This document shows, piece by piece, positions 24,201 to 36,298 of a stretch of DNA of 64,000 nt (its first letter is position 1; each line of letters begins with the position of its first letter). Position numbers and translations under genes: made by a program. Below the pieces are notes generated by a model. It was not told the DNA's origin. It worked only from the letters and a program-made list of their open reading frames with translations, and searched no databases. This DNA is from Strigamia acuminata (taxonomy: Eukaryota > Arthropoda > Chilopoda > Geophilomorpha > Linotaeniidae): assembly GCA_949358305.1 (NCBI GenBank), contig OX442318.1, positions 10,894,517-10,958,516 on the forward strand. The letters are read 5' to 3'.

Positions 24201-27200
24201 GGCCTAAGCTGATAGAATGGAAAAAGGAAGAGGCGGAAAAAAGAAACTTCTCAGACTCCATTAATTTCAACAACTAGTAAACAAAGATGAAAAAAGTAGA
24301 CTACAGTAGAGACATCTCAACTCATAAATCGCAAACCGTTTTCATAGATCGAAACAAGATGTTTTCCGCCAACACAATTCCATCTTCAATCTAATTTTGT
24401 ATCGGATATCCTCAAGCGTCATTGTTTGCCCATACTGTTTGTTATTATAACATGAAAAGCAATAAGTCTGTGTGCTTTACAAATGCATCGTGATCAACTA
24501 ACCAAACATAATAGTTGCACAAATGAAATAAATTGATACAACGACTCTTTGCCCGTCTTCCGAAGAAGAAAGGAAAGGTTTATTAGGTTATGACCGATTT
24601 CGACTTTCGGATGTCACTTGACATCATGATTTTGGCCAAACTCCGATATTTCTTCGAGCAGCTTAACGTCTCTTTACTCGAAATGTATTGGACAACAACG
24701 AATGACAGTTTCAATTTCCCATTCTTTTTTTCGTACCTTAAGCCAGTCCTAGCTCTAGCAGAGGGTACAGTATACACCAGATACCTTCGGTATTACGCAG
24801 AATGTATAAAGCGTCGATCAGTAGGCCTGTGCGAATTAGCGATATATCGCAACGCAATTATTTTTTTTATGTAATAGAGAGTTTGCGGGATGCATTTTTC
24901 CCTTACAGTTAAAGACTATACGGTATAAAAATAGTGTAAGGGAAAAATGATAAATTAAGTTTTTGCGGGCTGCACTTTTCCCTTATCACTACACTATTTC
25001 AGCCAACTTCTGACAGTTAGTAATTTTAGACCTAAAAATTTAATTTGGGGACGTAAATGTGCAAATTTCTGCATAAAATTCCATTATTATGCCTATAAAG
25101 TATGGCTTTGGGTCTAAAATTCAATTTTGGGCCTCACTTATCATTCAATCTACCTACCTATGACTGTGATGTGTTTGATCGGGACAACAAAATAATCGCC
25201 ATTTGCAATGGGTGGAGCTAACAATATAGTGTTTTCAATTCTGATTGGCTCCTCTATATTTTAATTTAGTGTTGAAAACGATACACTAAAGATTTTTCCC
25301 TAACGATATGGCACTAAAATAGTGTAACGTGGAGAAAAATAAGGGAAAAATGCATCCCGCAAACTCTCTATTACCACATGTTGCGATTACACCGCTTATT
25401 CTAAGCGATACGTCGCAAATGTATTACAAAATGCATTCTCAAGTGCATTATGAAAATTAATACATTTCAAACTACATTATCATACTTTTTGTATAATTGC
25501 AATATATTTTTTAACCATATGGGTTGTGCCCCACGGTACCTAAATCCAGCCCTTGAGTGTGTTACTTCGACCGTTAACCTACACTTACCCCATTACAGTA
25601 ACACAGAAGCAGATCCCAGATCAAACAACATATTAATTCCCCTAAGTGGACAGTACGGTCTGTATAGATCTATGTATAGATTTTGGATTTCAAACTATAA
25701 AACAAATTAACCGTAAAATGATGTATCGAAACATTTCACGGTCATCTGCTTAATGAAGCGCATGAATGGAGTAATGAGATTCCCAACTGTCCCTATCAAC
25801 TTTCTAGCCGGAGACAACAACCGGCATAGAAAACACTAATCTGCTGTCTAGTGCTGCATCTAAAAACTGCAAACCTTGAGACAATAAAGAGCTATTCATG
25901 AGAGTAAAATAGCTTCAAGCACCCTGTAATTATCAAATACTTTGTATTTTATACCAGAAATAAACATTGCACAAGCTGAAATTTAAAAAAATATAGCGAT
26001 AGTACAAGGTAAATGTCAAGAAAAAGAGAAACAAGGAAGAATTTGTGGAAAATTGGAAATTCCCTTAATCTGTTAATTAAAAAGGTGTTTTCCAAAATGT
26101 AAGGATGGGAAAACCCAACGATTTTCAGAAAACATTTATGGCATAAAATGTCATTATGGAGATTTTTTTTGGATAATTTAAACAGATAGAACAAACAGAG
26201 TGAAGTAATGGACATTGTACAAGCAAGTTTTGAAATGTGGGTGGAATAAGTGTCCTCAGTTTATCAACATTTGACTTATTGATCAAATGTCTAGTCACAT
26301 TCCCTTCACTCGCAACCTTTAGTTTCCCACATGGTTACAACAGGAAGATAATATTGCAATGTTTAATCCTGTTTACCTAAAATAACATTACAATTTTAGT
26401 TAGTCACTTCCCTGTAATCTAAATGTTGTATTTGCAAATAAATTCAGAAAATTTTTTTTTTAGAAAATTTTTGACAAATTTATAACAATTCTTTTTCATT
26501 GACACATTTTAATAGATTTGAAATTTTTTTTGATAAATTTTGATAAATTTGAGAATTTTTTGATAAATTTTTTGATAAATTTTTAACAAATTTGAGGATT
26601 TTCTGATAAATTTTGACAATTTTCAAATTTTTTTTGGTAAATTTTGACAATTTTGAATTTTTTTGTTGTAAATTTTGACAATTTTGTATTTTTTTTGGTA
26701 AATTTTGACACTTTTTTTGTATATTTTGACCATTTTAACAATTTTTTGATAAATCTTGATAAATTTTAACAATTTTTTTATAAATTTTGATAAATTTGGG
26801 TTTTTCCAACGATTTCGAAAAATATGTATTTTTCTCGATAGATTTCGACAAATTTGCAATTTTTTTGAGAAATTTCGACAAAATTTGAGAAATTCATGTT
26901 GCATATCAACAAGATTGTTGAGACACCACCGGTCAACCACAAGACCTCACTGTCCTAGAGGATTTCCACAATTTCATAACACAAATCATTACATTGCCGT
27001 TCAATTACCCCTGTTACCATTGACAACAAACCACCTGTATTCGCTCCACTACCCAACTCATTTCCCTTCATTAAACCCAAAAACTTCAAATTTACTAGTC
27101 ACCACACCACCTAATCTCATCTAACGACTTCCCAACTATGACAATAACCACTTAACTAAAATTCCTTTCCACCCCACTCCATCCCCAAACCAATTTCAAT

Positions 27201-30200
27201 TAACTACATCACATAAACTCAAAATTCCCATTAAAATTTTTCTAATTTTAAATTTTACCCATAAAAATCCAATGCCAAGCTAATGTTGATTTTTAAAAGT
27301 TCATTATCACCATAAATTTAAAAAATAAAAAAATAATAATAAAAAAAAGTTATCGATGTTTATATTCCCTGCTGCTCAAATACCATTCGTGCTTTTGTGC
27401 ACACACTGAACAGCTGCTGGGTCAATCCACCCTGTTTTGAAAAAAATATTTATCAATAAAAAGCTTGCTTATATGTACTCTATACATATTTATTTATTTT
27501 CCACAAAATTATATTCAAACTTATCAGTGTCGGATGTGGTTGGCCCGATGCCAAAATGGTTAGCGATAGTTTAACAAGATTAGTTTACTAGCGAGATTGA
27601 CCGGTCTCCTGCAGAAAGACATTTTCAGTTTCACCGAATAACAAAATTCAGTAAAATAGAATTATTTCTCTATAAAATCAATGGCACCTTGCCAACCAAA
27701 CTGAAACAACAGGATATTGTGGGGCCCCTGGGCCCTAAAAAATAGCACCCGAAAGTAAATTACACATGGCGTCCTTATGTAATGATCAATAGGACAAACA
27801 GCGATGTCGCAAACCAAAATGGCACATTACCCGAAGAACGCAAATACAGTCAAAACTCTTTATAACGAATCGCGATATAACAAATTATCGATATAACGAA
27901 TACCTAAAAGTGGCTGGTTTGGTTGGCTGGCCATAGAACACCGTGTTAAAAAAATTTCGATGTATTGTTTTGTCTATTTAAAAAGAATAAATAAATAAAA
28001 ATTCTGCAACTATTTCTAACTAAAATCTACCATCAGTAACACCAAAATTCACCACAAGGCTAAATAAATTAATTAAGATGTTGTCAAGGCTTGAAAAGAA
28101 CCTTGATGAATTTTTTTGTAGTCACAAAGCATGAAAAATCCATTTATGAACATTCTTGACTATCTTTAATCATTTCTTTGAACTACTATGTGAATGGTAC
28201 TGAAAGGGTTAACAAACTCCCCCATAAATCTTTTTTTACCATTCACTACAAACAAGATTTCTTGCTAAATAACTCGTCTTAATGACACACTTCTTTTGCA
28301 TGTTATTCTAGGAAATAAAAAATATAGACTTAACTGGATCTTGTTTACGCACTTTAATTGCTCTCATTAAACAAGTAACTTATACTCAGTTCCAAAAAAA
28401 CCTAAAACAAACTAAGCACCTCCGAACAGATCTAGCGCTTGATCCGTAAGAAACATCGCTATCTAATCTCGGTGTCAGCTTGCGTTCTAACCGCCATTCG
28501 GGAGTGCCACATTTATATCTTTCGAGGCACTCTAGGTCCCCTACATACCGTATTACCTCACATTAAGCCGCATGTCGGTGTAGTGCGAGTTTTACCGGCC
28601 GGTGTAAGAAATTGGCCTAAATTTCCATACATTTTCCCAAATTTTACATCTTCAGAATATCAAGAAAACTCAAATTTCAGGCCCAAATTCCAACATTATT
28701 ATTCATCCGAGCAAAGAAAACAGCTTTTTCACTTATACCGGTATGTTTCACTGTATACTAGCACGCCGGTATAAACCTTTCTCGGATCGGAACTCGTTTT
28801 TATGTAGGGGACTTACTGTATACTCAATAAAATCAGTGACCTAAAAGACAGAAATATATTTGAAAGAAGCATTAATCACTCACCAGAGGTAGATTTGAGC
28901 TGGTTGTCCTCACTTGGAGATACTTCACCTATACCAACTGGCATCAAAGGCAAGAGGTGGGCAGGAGTTGGATGTTGTACTGCAGGTGTTGGTTCAACTT
29001 CTGCTTCTTTGAACGATGTTTCATTGATCATCTGTTGCTGTTCTTGCTGCCGTCTTTGCTGGGCAGCGTAAATCAGCGTGTTCAAACCATCGGTATCCAC
29101 TCTGGATGGAGAAGTTTGAATATTGGAATGACCAGAAGGTGCTTGCAAAGCTTGCTGCAATATGGCTGCTTGATGGCGATGGTGGTGGGTGATGACACCA
29201 GTTCCTTGTTGGCACCGCTCGATCATATTCATCCGCTCGTTCACAAGAGGTCCGTTAGGCCGCGATACAACCACCGAAGCCGGTATACTGTTACCTTCCA
29301 TGCAATTACTTGCCACATTGTACAATCCGTCCACGCTTTCCTGGACTTTCACTTCTCTTAGAACCGTTCCCGTTTGTTGATATCCTCCCGAAGCGTGGCA
29401 CGCCATTTCCAGCGTAGGACAATCGGCAACAACACTTGTCCACACATGTTGCCGAGTAGGCGAAACAACCAAAGCATGCTGCGGTTGTGGCTGCTGTGGA
29501 ATACTTGGCCTCACAATCGGCGTAAACGTGTGGTGAGACCTGATCAGAGAGGGTAGAGGAGATTGAGACTGGCCTCTAGGAGAGATGGGTCCAGGCGTAT
29601 GGCTCGGGGTAGCCGAGCGAGAGTTCCCTAACGACACCAGCATGTTTGCAGCCTCCGTTTCGTCGACGTCGAAGCGCCTCGCTAGAGCTCTCTCCCTGTC
29701 TAAGGGACTCATGTTGCTCTCCCTGGACGTATCTTCCCATTCAAGCTCGTGGCCGGTTGCGGAATCCTTGAGAACTCCTTTCCGCCGTCCGGAGAAGGTA
29801 AGTGACGGCGATCGTAGATTCTTCCCTTTCAGAGACAAGTGGCGCGAGCAATAACCTTTTCTCTGAGATTCCTTATTACAGTCCTCCTTCGAGCAAAGTC
29901 TTCGCCACTGCTTGCCGTTGAACTTCTTTCGGATGCCATTAGGCGTGGACACCACGTCTCCTTTCTTGAACTTTTGGGGCGTAATGGCAGGCGATCTCGG
30001 GTTACTGATCCTATCCGAAGTGCTGCTTCCCCTGCTCTGCATAGAATCCCTTTTCTTGCAACTTCCTTGCCGCGGAGTGAGAGAATCGTAAGTTGCCGTC
30101 GACCCCGGGGTAAGCGATCCACAACGGTCCAACGCGTGATCAACCGTAGCAAAATTAATCGCTTCGTTCATAAGTTCGTCTTCCGAAGACTCGTCCTCGC

Positions 30201-31494
30201 TTTCGACGTGCCGCTTCCGCTTGTAGAACTCCATGCCGGCAACACCAGGCACTTCCACCGAAGCCGCGGCCAAAGAATTGCCTTCGCGCTGCACAGTCAC
30301 CTGAGAGCTTTCCTTATCTTCCGATTCCAATTCCAGTTCCTCCCACCACGGCGGCTGGAAGAGCCTTACGTTAGCCCGCGACACCCACTTGAGGCTATCA
30401 TCCGGAGAAGCGAAATGCCCACTGAACTTCACCTGATATTGCACTGGTTTTAAACTGACACTGAGTACAAACCCTTCCAAAAACCTATGATCCTCCCTAC
30501 TGATCCTAGCACAAACCCTCATGTCCTTGTGCACTTGGCCAGGTGATGGACTGTGGTCACTGACAATATCATACTTTCCTCTAGTCAACACATCGGTGAA
30601 ATAAACAGGTATGGTCTCACCATCAAATAGCACTGCCACAAGCTTATTGTCCTTCACATCCTTAATCACGCCTTGGCAATACACGCCACCCCGAATGGCC
30701 AAGCACCTGGTGCCTTTCCACTCACTCAAGTCAATTGTACTAGCGCAAACATCATTTCTTACATTTGTAAAGGACTGTGTCTCTATCTGAGGAGGAGGAA
30801 CCGCCGGCACCAAACCCTCAAAGCGCATCTCGCGGGTCTCCGGTCCCTGAATAACATGCATGGCCATGCTCTGAGGAGCCGATGATTGTGAATACTGCAC
30901 CACAGAGATTTGTTGGACGGGTAAATGATTTGCCGCTTGATCCGGCATCGCTTGAACAGGACATAATTCTATTTCCTCACCTTCGGTGGGTAGATACTTC
31001 CTCTTCTTTGGCACTTTGTGCACCTGCCTTTTGTTACATTCGGTAGGCAATGTATTGAGTTCTTTATTGTTAGCTATCGGTGGTGGCACGACCGTCTCGT
31101 GGGGCGAAGACATCGCCATCGCCGCCTTCGGTACAGCTACCGGCTCGGACGGCGGGCTTACATCGATCGGCGGATCACTCGGCTCCTCTTTTTTCCGCCT
31201 CACCTCTTTAGCATTTTTCGGTGTCCGTGCGTTCGAAAGACAAATGTTAGCTGCTGCTTTCTTCGCTTCGTCTTCCTTGGCGATCTGACACCGGGCCGAT
31301 TTCCGTCCGACTTCCGCCACCGCCTCTTTGTCGCTCGACACATTCGGATTCTTCCTTCTGGCGCTCGCCTTTCGCGTCCCGACAGCGTTCGGTGGAATTT
31401 TCGGTACGAGAGGCGGCGATGCATTCAAATTTTTGTTCAAATTCGCTGCACCTCTTCCCTTCCTTCCTCCCTTATTCTCTTGTCTGCGGTTCAT
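12241..31494 (-). CDS. CIC: Capicua transcriptional repressor, long isoform
   Basis: HMG-box repressor of receptor tyrosine kinase target genes. Twelve coding exons: 31494-28884, 20514-20350, 19064-18922, 18633-18448, 18383-18150, 17232-15195, 14135-13967, 13895-13750, 13604-13455, 13388-13236, 12592-12407 and 12344-12241. They total 6285 nt, exactly 2094 codons plus stop, with phases matching at every junction. Residues about 255-390 form the long-form N-terminal domain, ending in PPWWEELE. Residues about 525-553 hold the Cys/His cluster [20 protein letters not shown], and [11 protein letters not shown] lies near 607. The second coding exon has [11 protein letters not shown], matching the known ataxin-1-binding segment. 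SQSLSALP matches the 14-3-3/RSK site. The HMG box ([20 protein letters not shown]) is at about 975-1045. The C-terminal C1 domain ([20 protein letters not shown] to [15 protein letters not shown]), which joins the HMG box in DNA binding, is at about 1965-2030. Confidence 0.96.
12650..13175. repeat. 20-bp tandem array in a CIC intron
   Basis: More than 20 copies of gcaaaaattcaattttaagt (20 bp) with small variants (aatcgc, aatgaa). It fills the intron between the last two C1-domain exons (12592 and 13236). The right end degrades into ctgcaaaaatgcaac units. Confidence 0.92.
13612..13728. repeat. 10/20-bp array (caaatttcct type) in a CIC intron
   Basis: About eleven copies of a 10-bp motif alternating tcaaatttcc and tcaaattttc or tcaaatttca, so the higher-order period is 20 bp. 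The intron is only about 145 bp and is almost all repeat. Confidence 0.88.
14321..15050. mobile_element. MITE family 1, copy B, with expanded internal minisatellite
   Basis: It starts ccgtattacctcacattaag after TA. It shares aatgtaggaaattgg, then taaatttctataaatt, then cttcagaatatcaagaaaac with copy A (9107) and copy C (28535). The shared interior motif is expanded into the array at 14445-14965. The right terminus is not clear. Confidence 0.72.
14445..14965. repeat. 20-bp array grown inside a MITE
   Basis: About 26 copies of taaatttctataaattggtc, perfectly 20 bp in period, with a recurrent variant replacing ggtc by ttct. In the related element at 9107 the same motif is present once. Confidence 0.95.
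17317..17896. mobile_element. MITE of 580 bp with perfect 20-bp terminal inverted repeats
   Basis: Left acaattaccatgtttacatg and right catgtaaacatggtaattgt are exact reverse complements. Subterminal cagttttccagataagtgaa recurs several times in both orientations. Non-coding, within a CIC intron. Confidence 0.85.
17932..18077. mobile_element. Short MITE of about 146 bp (family 3, copy A)
   Basis: Ends cagtaacggcattcaaaaat and tttttgaatgcagctactg are imperfect inverted repeats. The interior (gttttaacatgggtttaaac, ttaaaattgaagtaaaacac) is nearly identical to 54960-55079. It lies directly beside the 580-bp MITE in the same intron. Confidence 0.78.
19728..19871. mobile_element. hAT-type MITE remnant
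   Basis: Left end cagggtcggcaacctgcgg and right end ggtcgccgacccctg form the inverted terminus (caggggtcggc) typical of hAT superfamily elements. The 144-bp interior is enriched in gcggctctttcaa / ggctcttt. No clear 8-bp target duplication remains. It lies in a CIC intron. Confidence 0.75.
22741..22959 (+). CDS. Candidate small secreted-peptide ORF (weak)
   Basis: A 72-codon ORF begins [20 protein letters not shown], which resembles a signal peptide. TATAAAA lies 95 bp upstream at 22640. It lies antisense inside the large CIC intron, with no homologue that I recognise and no splice evidence. It could be chance in AT-rich DNA. Confidence 0.2.
   Translation: MDLQEKVLILHLLFTTLLSFLTSQQVRKKDGGKVESIAVIAALLEQTCVYVFISHEEFVQRFAITSDNESPR
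23990..24195 (+). other. GC-richer block ending in a poly-A tail (possible retroposed fragment)
   Basis: About 180 bp of non-repetitive, more GC-rich sequence ends in a long interrupted A run at 24161-24194, on the plus strand, in otherwise AT-rich intron. This resembles the 3' end of a retroposon. On the minus strand the block also reads as about 33 open codons ending [11 protein letters not shown]. No family recognised. Confidence 0.3.
24872..25373. mobile_element. 500-bp MITE with long terminal inverted repeats (family 4, copy A)
   Basis: Left taatagagagtttgcgggat and right atcccgcaaactctctatta are perfect inverted repeats and extend inward through gcatttttccctta. The interior is nearly identical to 39407-39906, differing at scattered bases. 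Non-coding. Confidence 0.9.
27847..27960. mobile_element. Pogo/Tigger-like MITE copy D, truncated
   Basis: The left end cagtcaaaactctttataac follows TA, and the shared core ggccatagaacaccgtg is present. The right inverted end is missing: similarity to copies A and B stops after aaaaatttcgatgta. Confidence 0.8.
28535..28812. mobile_element. MITE family 1, copy C, with outer inverted repeats
   Basis: It contains ccgtattacctcacattaag, ccgcatgtcggtgtagtgcg and cttcagaatatcaagaaaac, shared with copy B. It is bounded by gtcccctacata (left) and tatgtaggggac (right), which are inverted repeats. It ends about 70 bp from the CIC long-form exon. Confidence 0.65.
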
Positions 31495-32586
31495 CTCTCC
31501 TTGCTCTTACAGTTGCCATAAACTATCCGAAAGAATAAAGTTGTAAGCGTGCTTGCAGCAACTATAAAACAAAACAAAACCGATGTAATTTGACATCAAA
31601 TAAACGCCGTACTTCTTCGATTCTAAGATGAGCTTTTCTCCCGACATAAACATCTCTAAAAACAAAATTCATCTTACAATCGAAAAAATACGGTAGCTGA
31701 ATTGCATATTATTATGCGAACAGACCGTTCCGCTTATCGACCAATCCGTATCGCTCATTCGATTAATTAGTTGTCGAAATTTAACAACGGAACGGTTCGT
31801 ACGCGTAACAATATCATTGCCTGTTAAGGCTCGCCAGTTCACGGTACGGCTAGGCCGCGTAACAATATTGAAATTACTCGCTGTGCACCGGTCTATCCAA
31901 CAGCTCACACGTAATAATGACATCAATTGTTTTTTGTTTCTTTTTTAATTTGATTTTATCCTACTAGTGCAACAATACTCACCCAAAATCTCAAACAATC
32001 TCACGATCTGATCAACAATGTGCATTTATCTAGATCACTAACAAAACAAAACAAACAAAACAATTAAAACAAATTACCTCAACATCATGCAACAATCCAC
32101 AAACATTGAAGACAGTCAATTTGGCACCAACTGAAAAAAAAAAAAAAAAAAAAACAAATTAAATTCACCAATTTTTATTTATTATCAAATTCCACTTATT
32201 CTACTTAATAAAACAATAAAGCCACGTGAATGATCCCAATGACATCACCAAGCACAGCAGAACTTATTCCAACTGCACTCTGACTCCTCTTTTGGCAACT
32301 CTCCAAACCCCCATAAAAAAAAGGAAAAATTCCAAAAACCAAACAATAAAACTAACCCAACAATTTAACCATCTGCACACACCACCCCAAACCCCGGACC
32401 AAGCACCAAGCACCACTCACCACACACCACACACCAACACCAACCTAGTGTTAAAATGCATCCCTAAATCAGCAGCACGGAGCTGCAAAAGCACGCAAAT
32501 CGCCCAAACCACCCCGAAAACCACCCTCGAAACCACCACAAACACCTCCCACACCACCCACTCTGCATTAAACCCACCTGCAATCC

Positions 32587-32641
32587 CTTCGCTCGCTGCC
32601 CCCGACCCCCACCCCGACCCCCACCCCGACCCCCACCCCGT
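32587..32641. repeat. 12-bp GC-rich direct repeat
   Basis: ccccgaccccca is repeated three to four times next to the CpG-rich CIC 5' region. It is strongly C-rich on one strand. Confidence 0.85.
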
Positions 32642-32838
32642 TTTACACACTTGACGTGATAACTCGCAGCCGACTTCTCCAGCCCCAGATGCGGGCGAGC
32701 GGATCGAGTTACGGCGGCCGCTCAGCTGCGCGTGTTTGGCGCACTCGGTGTGCAGAAAATGCGTCGTTTTTCGGGGAAATCGGGCTGGTTTAAGATGGCG
32801 ATAACGAGGCTGCAAGTGGTGGGTGATTCGGTCCTTAC

Positions 32839-33230
32839 CTGTCACCGAAGGCTCCGCTGGAATGAACTAAAAACAGTGAATGAGCGTGTGCCCTAGTAAC
32901 AAGCAGCGCGCTCATTGGTCGGCGGGCCATCACGTGCGGTTCATAGAGCGGTTGAGCTCGGCGATTGGTTGGCTGGATTCCTGGGACATCACGTGCATTG
33001 TTTATTCAACTTGACACGACTGCAGCGAATATTTTTCATATCTTTTTGCAGTTTTCGGGGGAGAATTTTTGTTGCGAGGGAAGCGCTGCTTGGTGGCGGG
33101 CTGATAGCGCCGTCGCGTGGTGGTGATCGAAACTCGCGAGGGAAAATCCTGCGAGTTGAGGCGTGTTATCGTCGTGAGTGGTGTAATTATGCGTTTGTTG
33201 GATGAGTAGCGCCGTCTCTGAGTGGTGTGT
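32839..33230 (-). promoter_or_regulatory. Probable CIC long-form non-coding first exon and promoter
   Basis: The segment from 32640 to 33230 is the most GC- and CpG-rich part of the first half of the window. A good minus-strand donor (GTGACAG|gtaagg) lies at 32838. The coding exon at 31494 is preceded at 31506-31507 by a possible acceptor. The exact transcription start is not determinable by eye. Confidence 0.45.
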
Positions 33231-33639
33231 GGCTAAATATGGCATTTTATTACGTCATTGGATTTTTAGTTTGGACACCACAGGAGGGGGTCAAGTTGTG
33301 GTGGTCAAATTTTGTTTTTATTCGTATTTTTGATTTTTTGAATTTGAGATTATCGGCTGTACGACTCCTCCCATGCAATGTGGCTGACAGTGAACGGAAG
33401 TAACCCTGGTGTTGCAATCGTTCGGTTTTGTTACAAAACATTGAATGTTAACAATAGTGGTGATGTCTGCTGTGTGAGGACTGGGGCTGCTGCTGCTGCT
33501 ACGAGCTTAATTTAGATAGGGAAATGTGTGACTGCGATTTTAATGGGAGAGGGGAAATTTGTATTTCATTTATAATGGAGAGTTTTATTTTTTTTTTACT
33601 TTGAAAATTTGAAAGAAAAATGTTGAATTTTTGGAGGTT

Positions 33640-34020
33640 TATTTGATTTTTGAATGATTTATTTGATTTTTGAATGATTTATTTGATTGTTAAATTTTTT
33701 TTTTATTATTGAATGATTTAGTTGATTTGTAAAATGTTTTAGTTGATTTTTGAATGATTTACTTAATTTTTGAATGATTTACTTAATTTTTGAATGATTT
33801 ACAATTTTTGAATGATTTACTTAATTTTTGAATGATTTACTTAATTTTTGAATGATTTACTTAATTTTTGAATGATTTACTTAATTTTTGAATGATTTAC
33901 TTAATTTTTGAATGATTTACTTAATTTTTGAATGATTTACTTAATTTTTGAATGATGTACTTAATTTTTGAATGATTTACTTAATTTTTGAATGATTTAA
34001 TTGATTTTTTTTAAAGATTT
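33640..34020. repeat. 20-bp tandem array
   Basis: About 15 near-perfect copies of acttaatttttgaatgattt (20 bp), with degenerate flanking copies (gatttacatgatttt) out to about 34480. Confidence 0.93.
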
Positions 34021-34479
34021 CCTTGATTTATTTTAGATTGACGGAATTTTTAAAATTATACTTGAGTTTCTTTATGGTTTAGTTAAATTCTTGAAGATTT
34101 TCACGATTTACATGATTTTTCAAAGATTTACATGATTTTTCAAAAATTTACTTGATTGCCAAAGATTTACTTGTCAAATGATTCATTTATCAAAGATTTA
34201 CTTGATTTTCCAAAGATTTACATACTTTAGCAAAGATTTACATGATTTTCCAAGATTTACATAATTTCCCAAGATTTACACAATTTTCCAAAGGTTTTCA
34301 ACATTTTTCAAAGATTTTAATGATTTACATGATTATTTGTAAAGATTTCCTTTGTTATTTGTAAAGATTTCCTTTGTTATTTGTAAAGATTTCCTCGATA
34401 ATTTGTAAAAAATTTCCTTGATTACTTTTAATGATTTACTAAAGATTTACTTGATTTTTAAAGATCTACTAGATACCCG

Positions 34480-36290
34480 AAGATTTATTTGCATTTATTC
34501 ATTTCTAAACATTTACATCGTTCCTTCTAAGATATTTGCATTGACTTTCCAAACATTGCACTCAACCCCAACAGAAATGTCAAACCCATACATCCAAAAA
34601 GGAAATGCTGCCCTGCCCTACACACTCCAGAATGCACAAAGGATTAAAAACGAAAAAAAAAAATATCTCAAAACATAAAAGCAAAAGATTAAAATTCCAC
34701 CCATCTTTTTACATTCCAAGATACAAAAATAAAAAAAAAATCCAAAACCACTTGTCCAACACATTTTTATGAGCTATGGCGCTCCAGACCATCGAAACCA
34801 TTAATTACTTTCATTTGTTTTCGCTCCAAACTTGAACCATTAATTCAGATACTAATAATTCCAATTGAAATAATGACTTTAATCGAATTAATTCAGCTCT
34901 CTGAATACTAGAAACTTTAATTACTGCTTTTATTTTCCACTTAATCAAAAGGAAATGACCTTGAAGTTTCATCACAGCCACTGCTGTTCAATTTTATTCC
35001 ACTACTTATCTATCTACAATAATAGATAATAGTTCCAAGCAACATCCATTTATATCAGTTAACATTTCTACATGTAATTACGCAGTTTAAAGCCTTTGTG
35101 CGTAGTCTAATCTCATTTTAGCGCTAGGTTTCGTATTACCGTGCTAATCGAAACTTAGTGTATCCGACTAAAATAGAAACTGCAACATGATTAAACGGTT
35201 TTCATATCGATTTAATATGTTCTTTCAAATGATATGTTGGTTTTTTAGTGTTATGGAATACGTTTGATAACATTTTAAATGTTGCGTGGTTTTATCGGCT
35301 TTTTTACGAAAGTACGGTTCGGTTTACTCGGCGAGTAAGAAAAGAAGCGCTATACAAGAGGAAACAATTTTTGCATTTTTCAAATTACAATTTCTGGGTA
35401 TGATTATGGTCTACTCGAGTTCCATGTTGTTGTCATTTTCTTTTCATCACTCTGAAAGGCTTACGCAGACCAGGAACAAGTTGGAACTCTTATTATTAGG
35501 TGTGTTCAATCATAGATTACTATGATTTGATTCATTATCTTGATTTCAAGAACACCATTAATTTTACACCCAATACCAGGAGATAGGTAATCAGTAATCA
35601 CACCCATCTTGAATCTACACTATCAATTTATAAAGAAAAAGATAAAGTCATCACTTTGTTCAGAAAATGGATTTCTGTATCCTCTAAAAAAAATTAACTT
35701 TCTGGCATGTCGATGCAACGGAAAGCCGATCTTCGTTTCCAGGCACAGAAACTACTGTGGTACAGAAAGTAGCGATCGGTCTTGACAATATGTGTCCGGT
35801 CGTAATTTTTTTAACCGATCTCAAATATGGCAGCAATCAGTTCTGCCAACAAATGCAAACAACTGTATATTCTATTTATAAAAATAGATTATTAGTTGAT
35901 AAATAAAATTAAAAATTAAAAACAAACTAGCAATCCTATTCATCCTAGGTAGCCTTAGAAATTTTTATCGACATCCATCTTGTTTCTTTTACACGGCCAT
36001 TCTACATTTATTTTCTGTTGCATAGAGCTGTGAGTACCACAAAAAGTCTGGTGTGACAGACTGGCACATGTTCCGCTACCAGATGATTCCGATAGGCTTT
36101 TCTGTCAAATCTATTCACACAGAAAAGTCTGTTAGCAGATGATCTTACGAGTAAAAGCTTAAGTGGAGTGAATTTCTGTATATTTCAGCAGAACTCCGTC
36201 TTGTTTCCTCACACGAATAAGTTGCACGTGCAGCCTTGTCCAGCGGGGCGCAAAATTCCCAACTCCGCCCTATAATATTCATAGGACACA
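34480..36290. other. AT-rich DNA with no recognised gene
   Basis: No exon, RNA gene or clean transposon was recognised. The ORF at 35286-35525 has no features I can support. Confidence 0.5.
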
Positions 36291-36298
36291 GAATCTAG

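Larger units (their letters stand above)
20515..28883. other. Large CIC intron separating long-form exon from the shared exons
   Basis: This 8.4-kb intron splits the long-isoform-specific exon from exons shared with a short isoform in other animals. It holds the MITE copies at 24872, 27847 and 28535, an irregular caaattttgac-type AT-rich stretch at 26440-26900, and a poly-A-tailed block near 23990-24195. A short-isoform promoter would be expected here, but I could not identify its first exon. Nothing else is supported. Confidence 0.6.

Noticed and set aside
28957-31546. Plus-strand frames opposite the CIC long-form exon
   Set aside because: Antisense shadows; codon pattern and domains belong to the minus strand.
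32226-32654. 142-codon Thr/Pro/His-rich plus-strand frame upstream of CIC
   Set aside because: Low-complexity C-rich sequence in the CIC 5' region with no start context, splice sites or family match.
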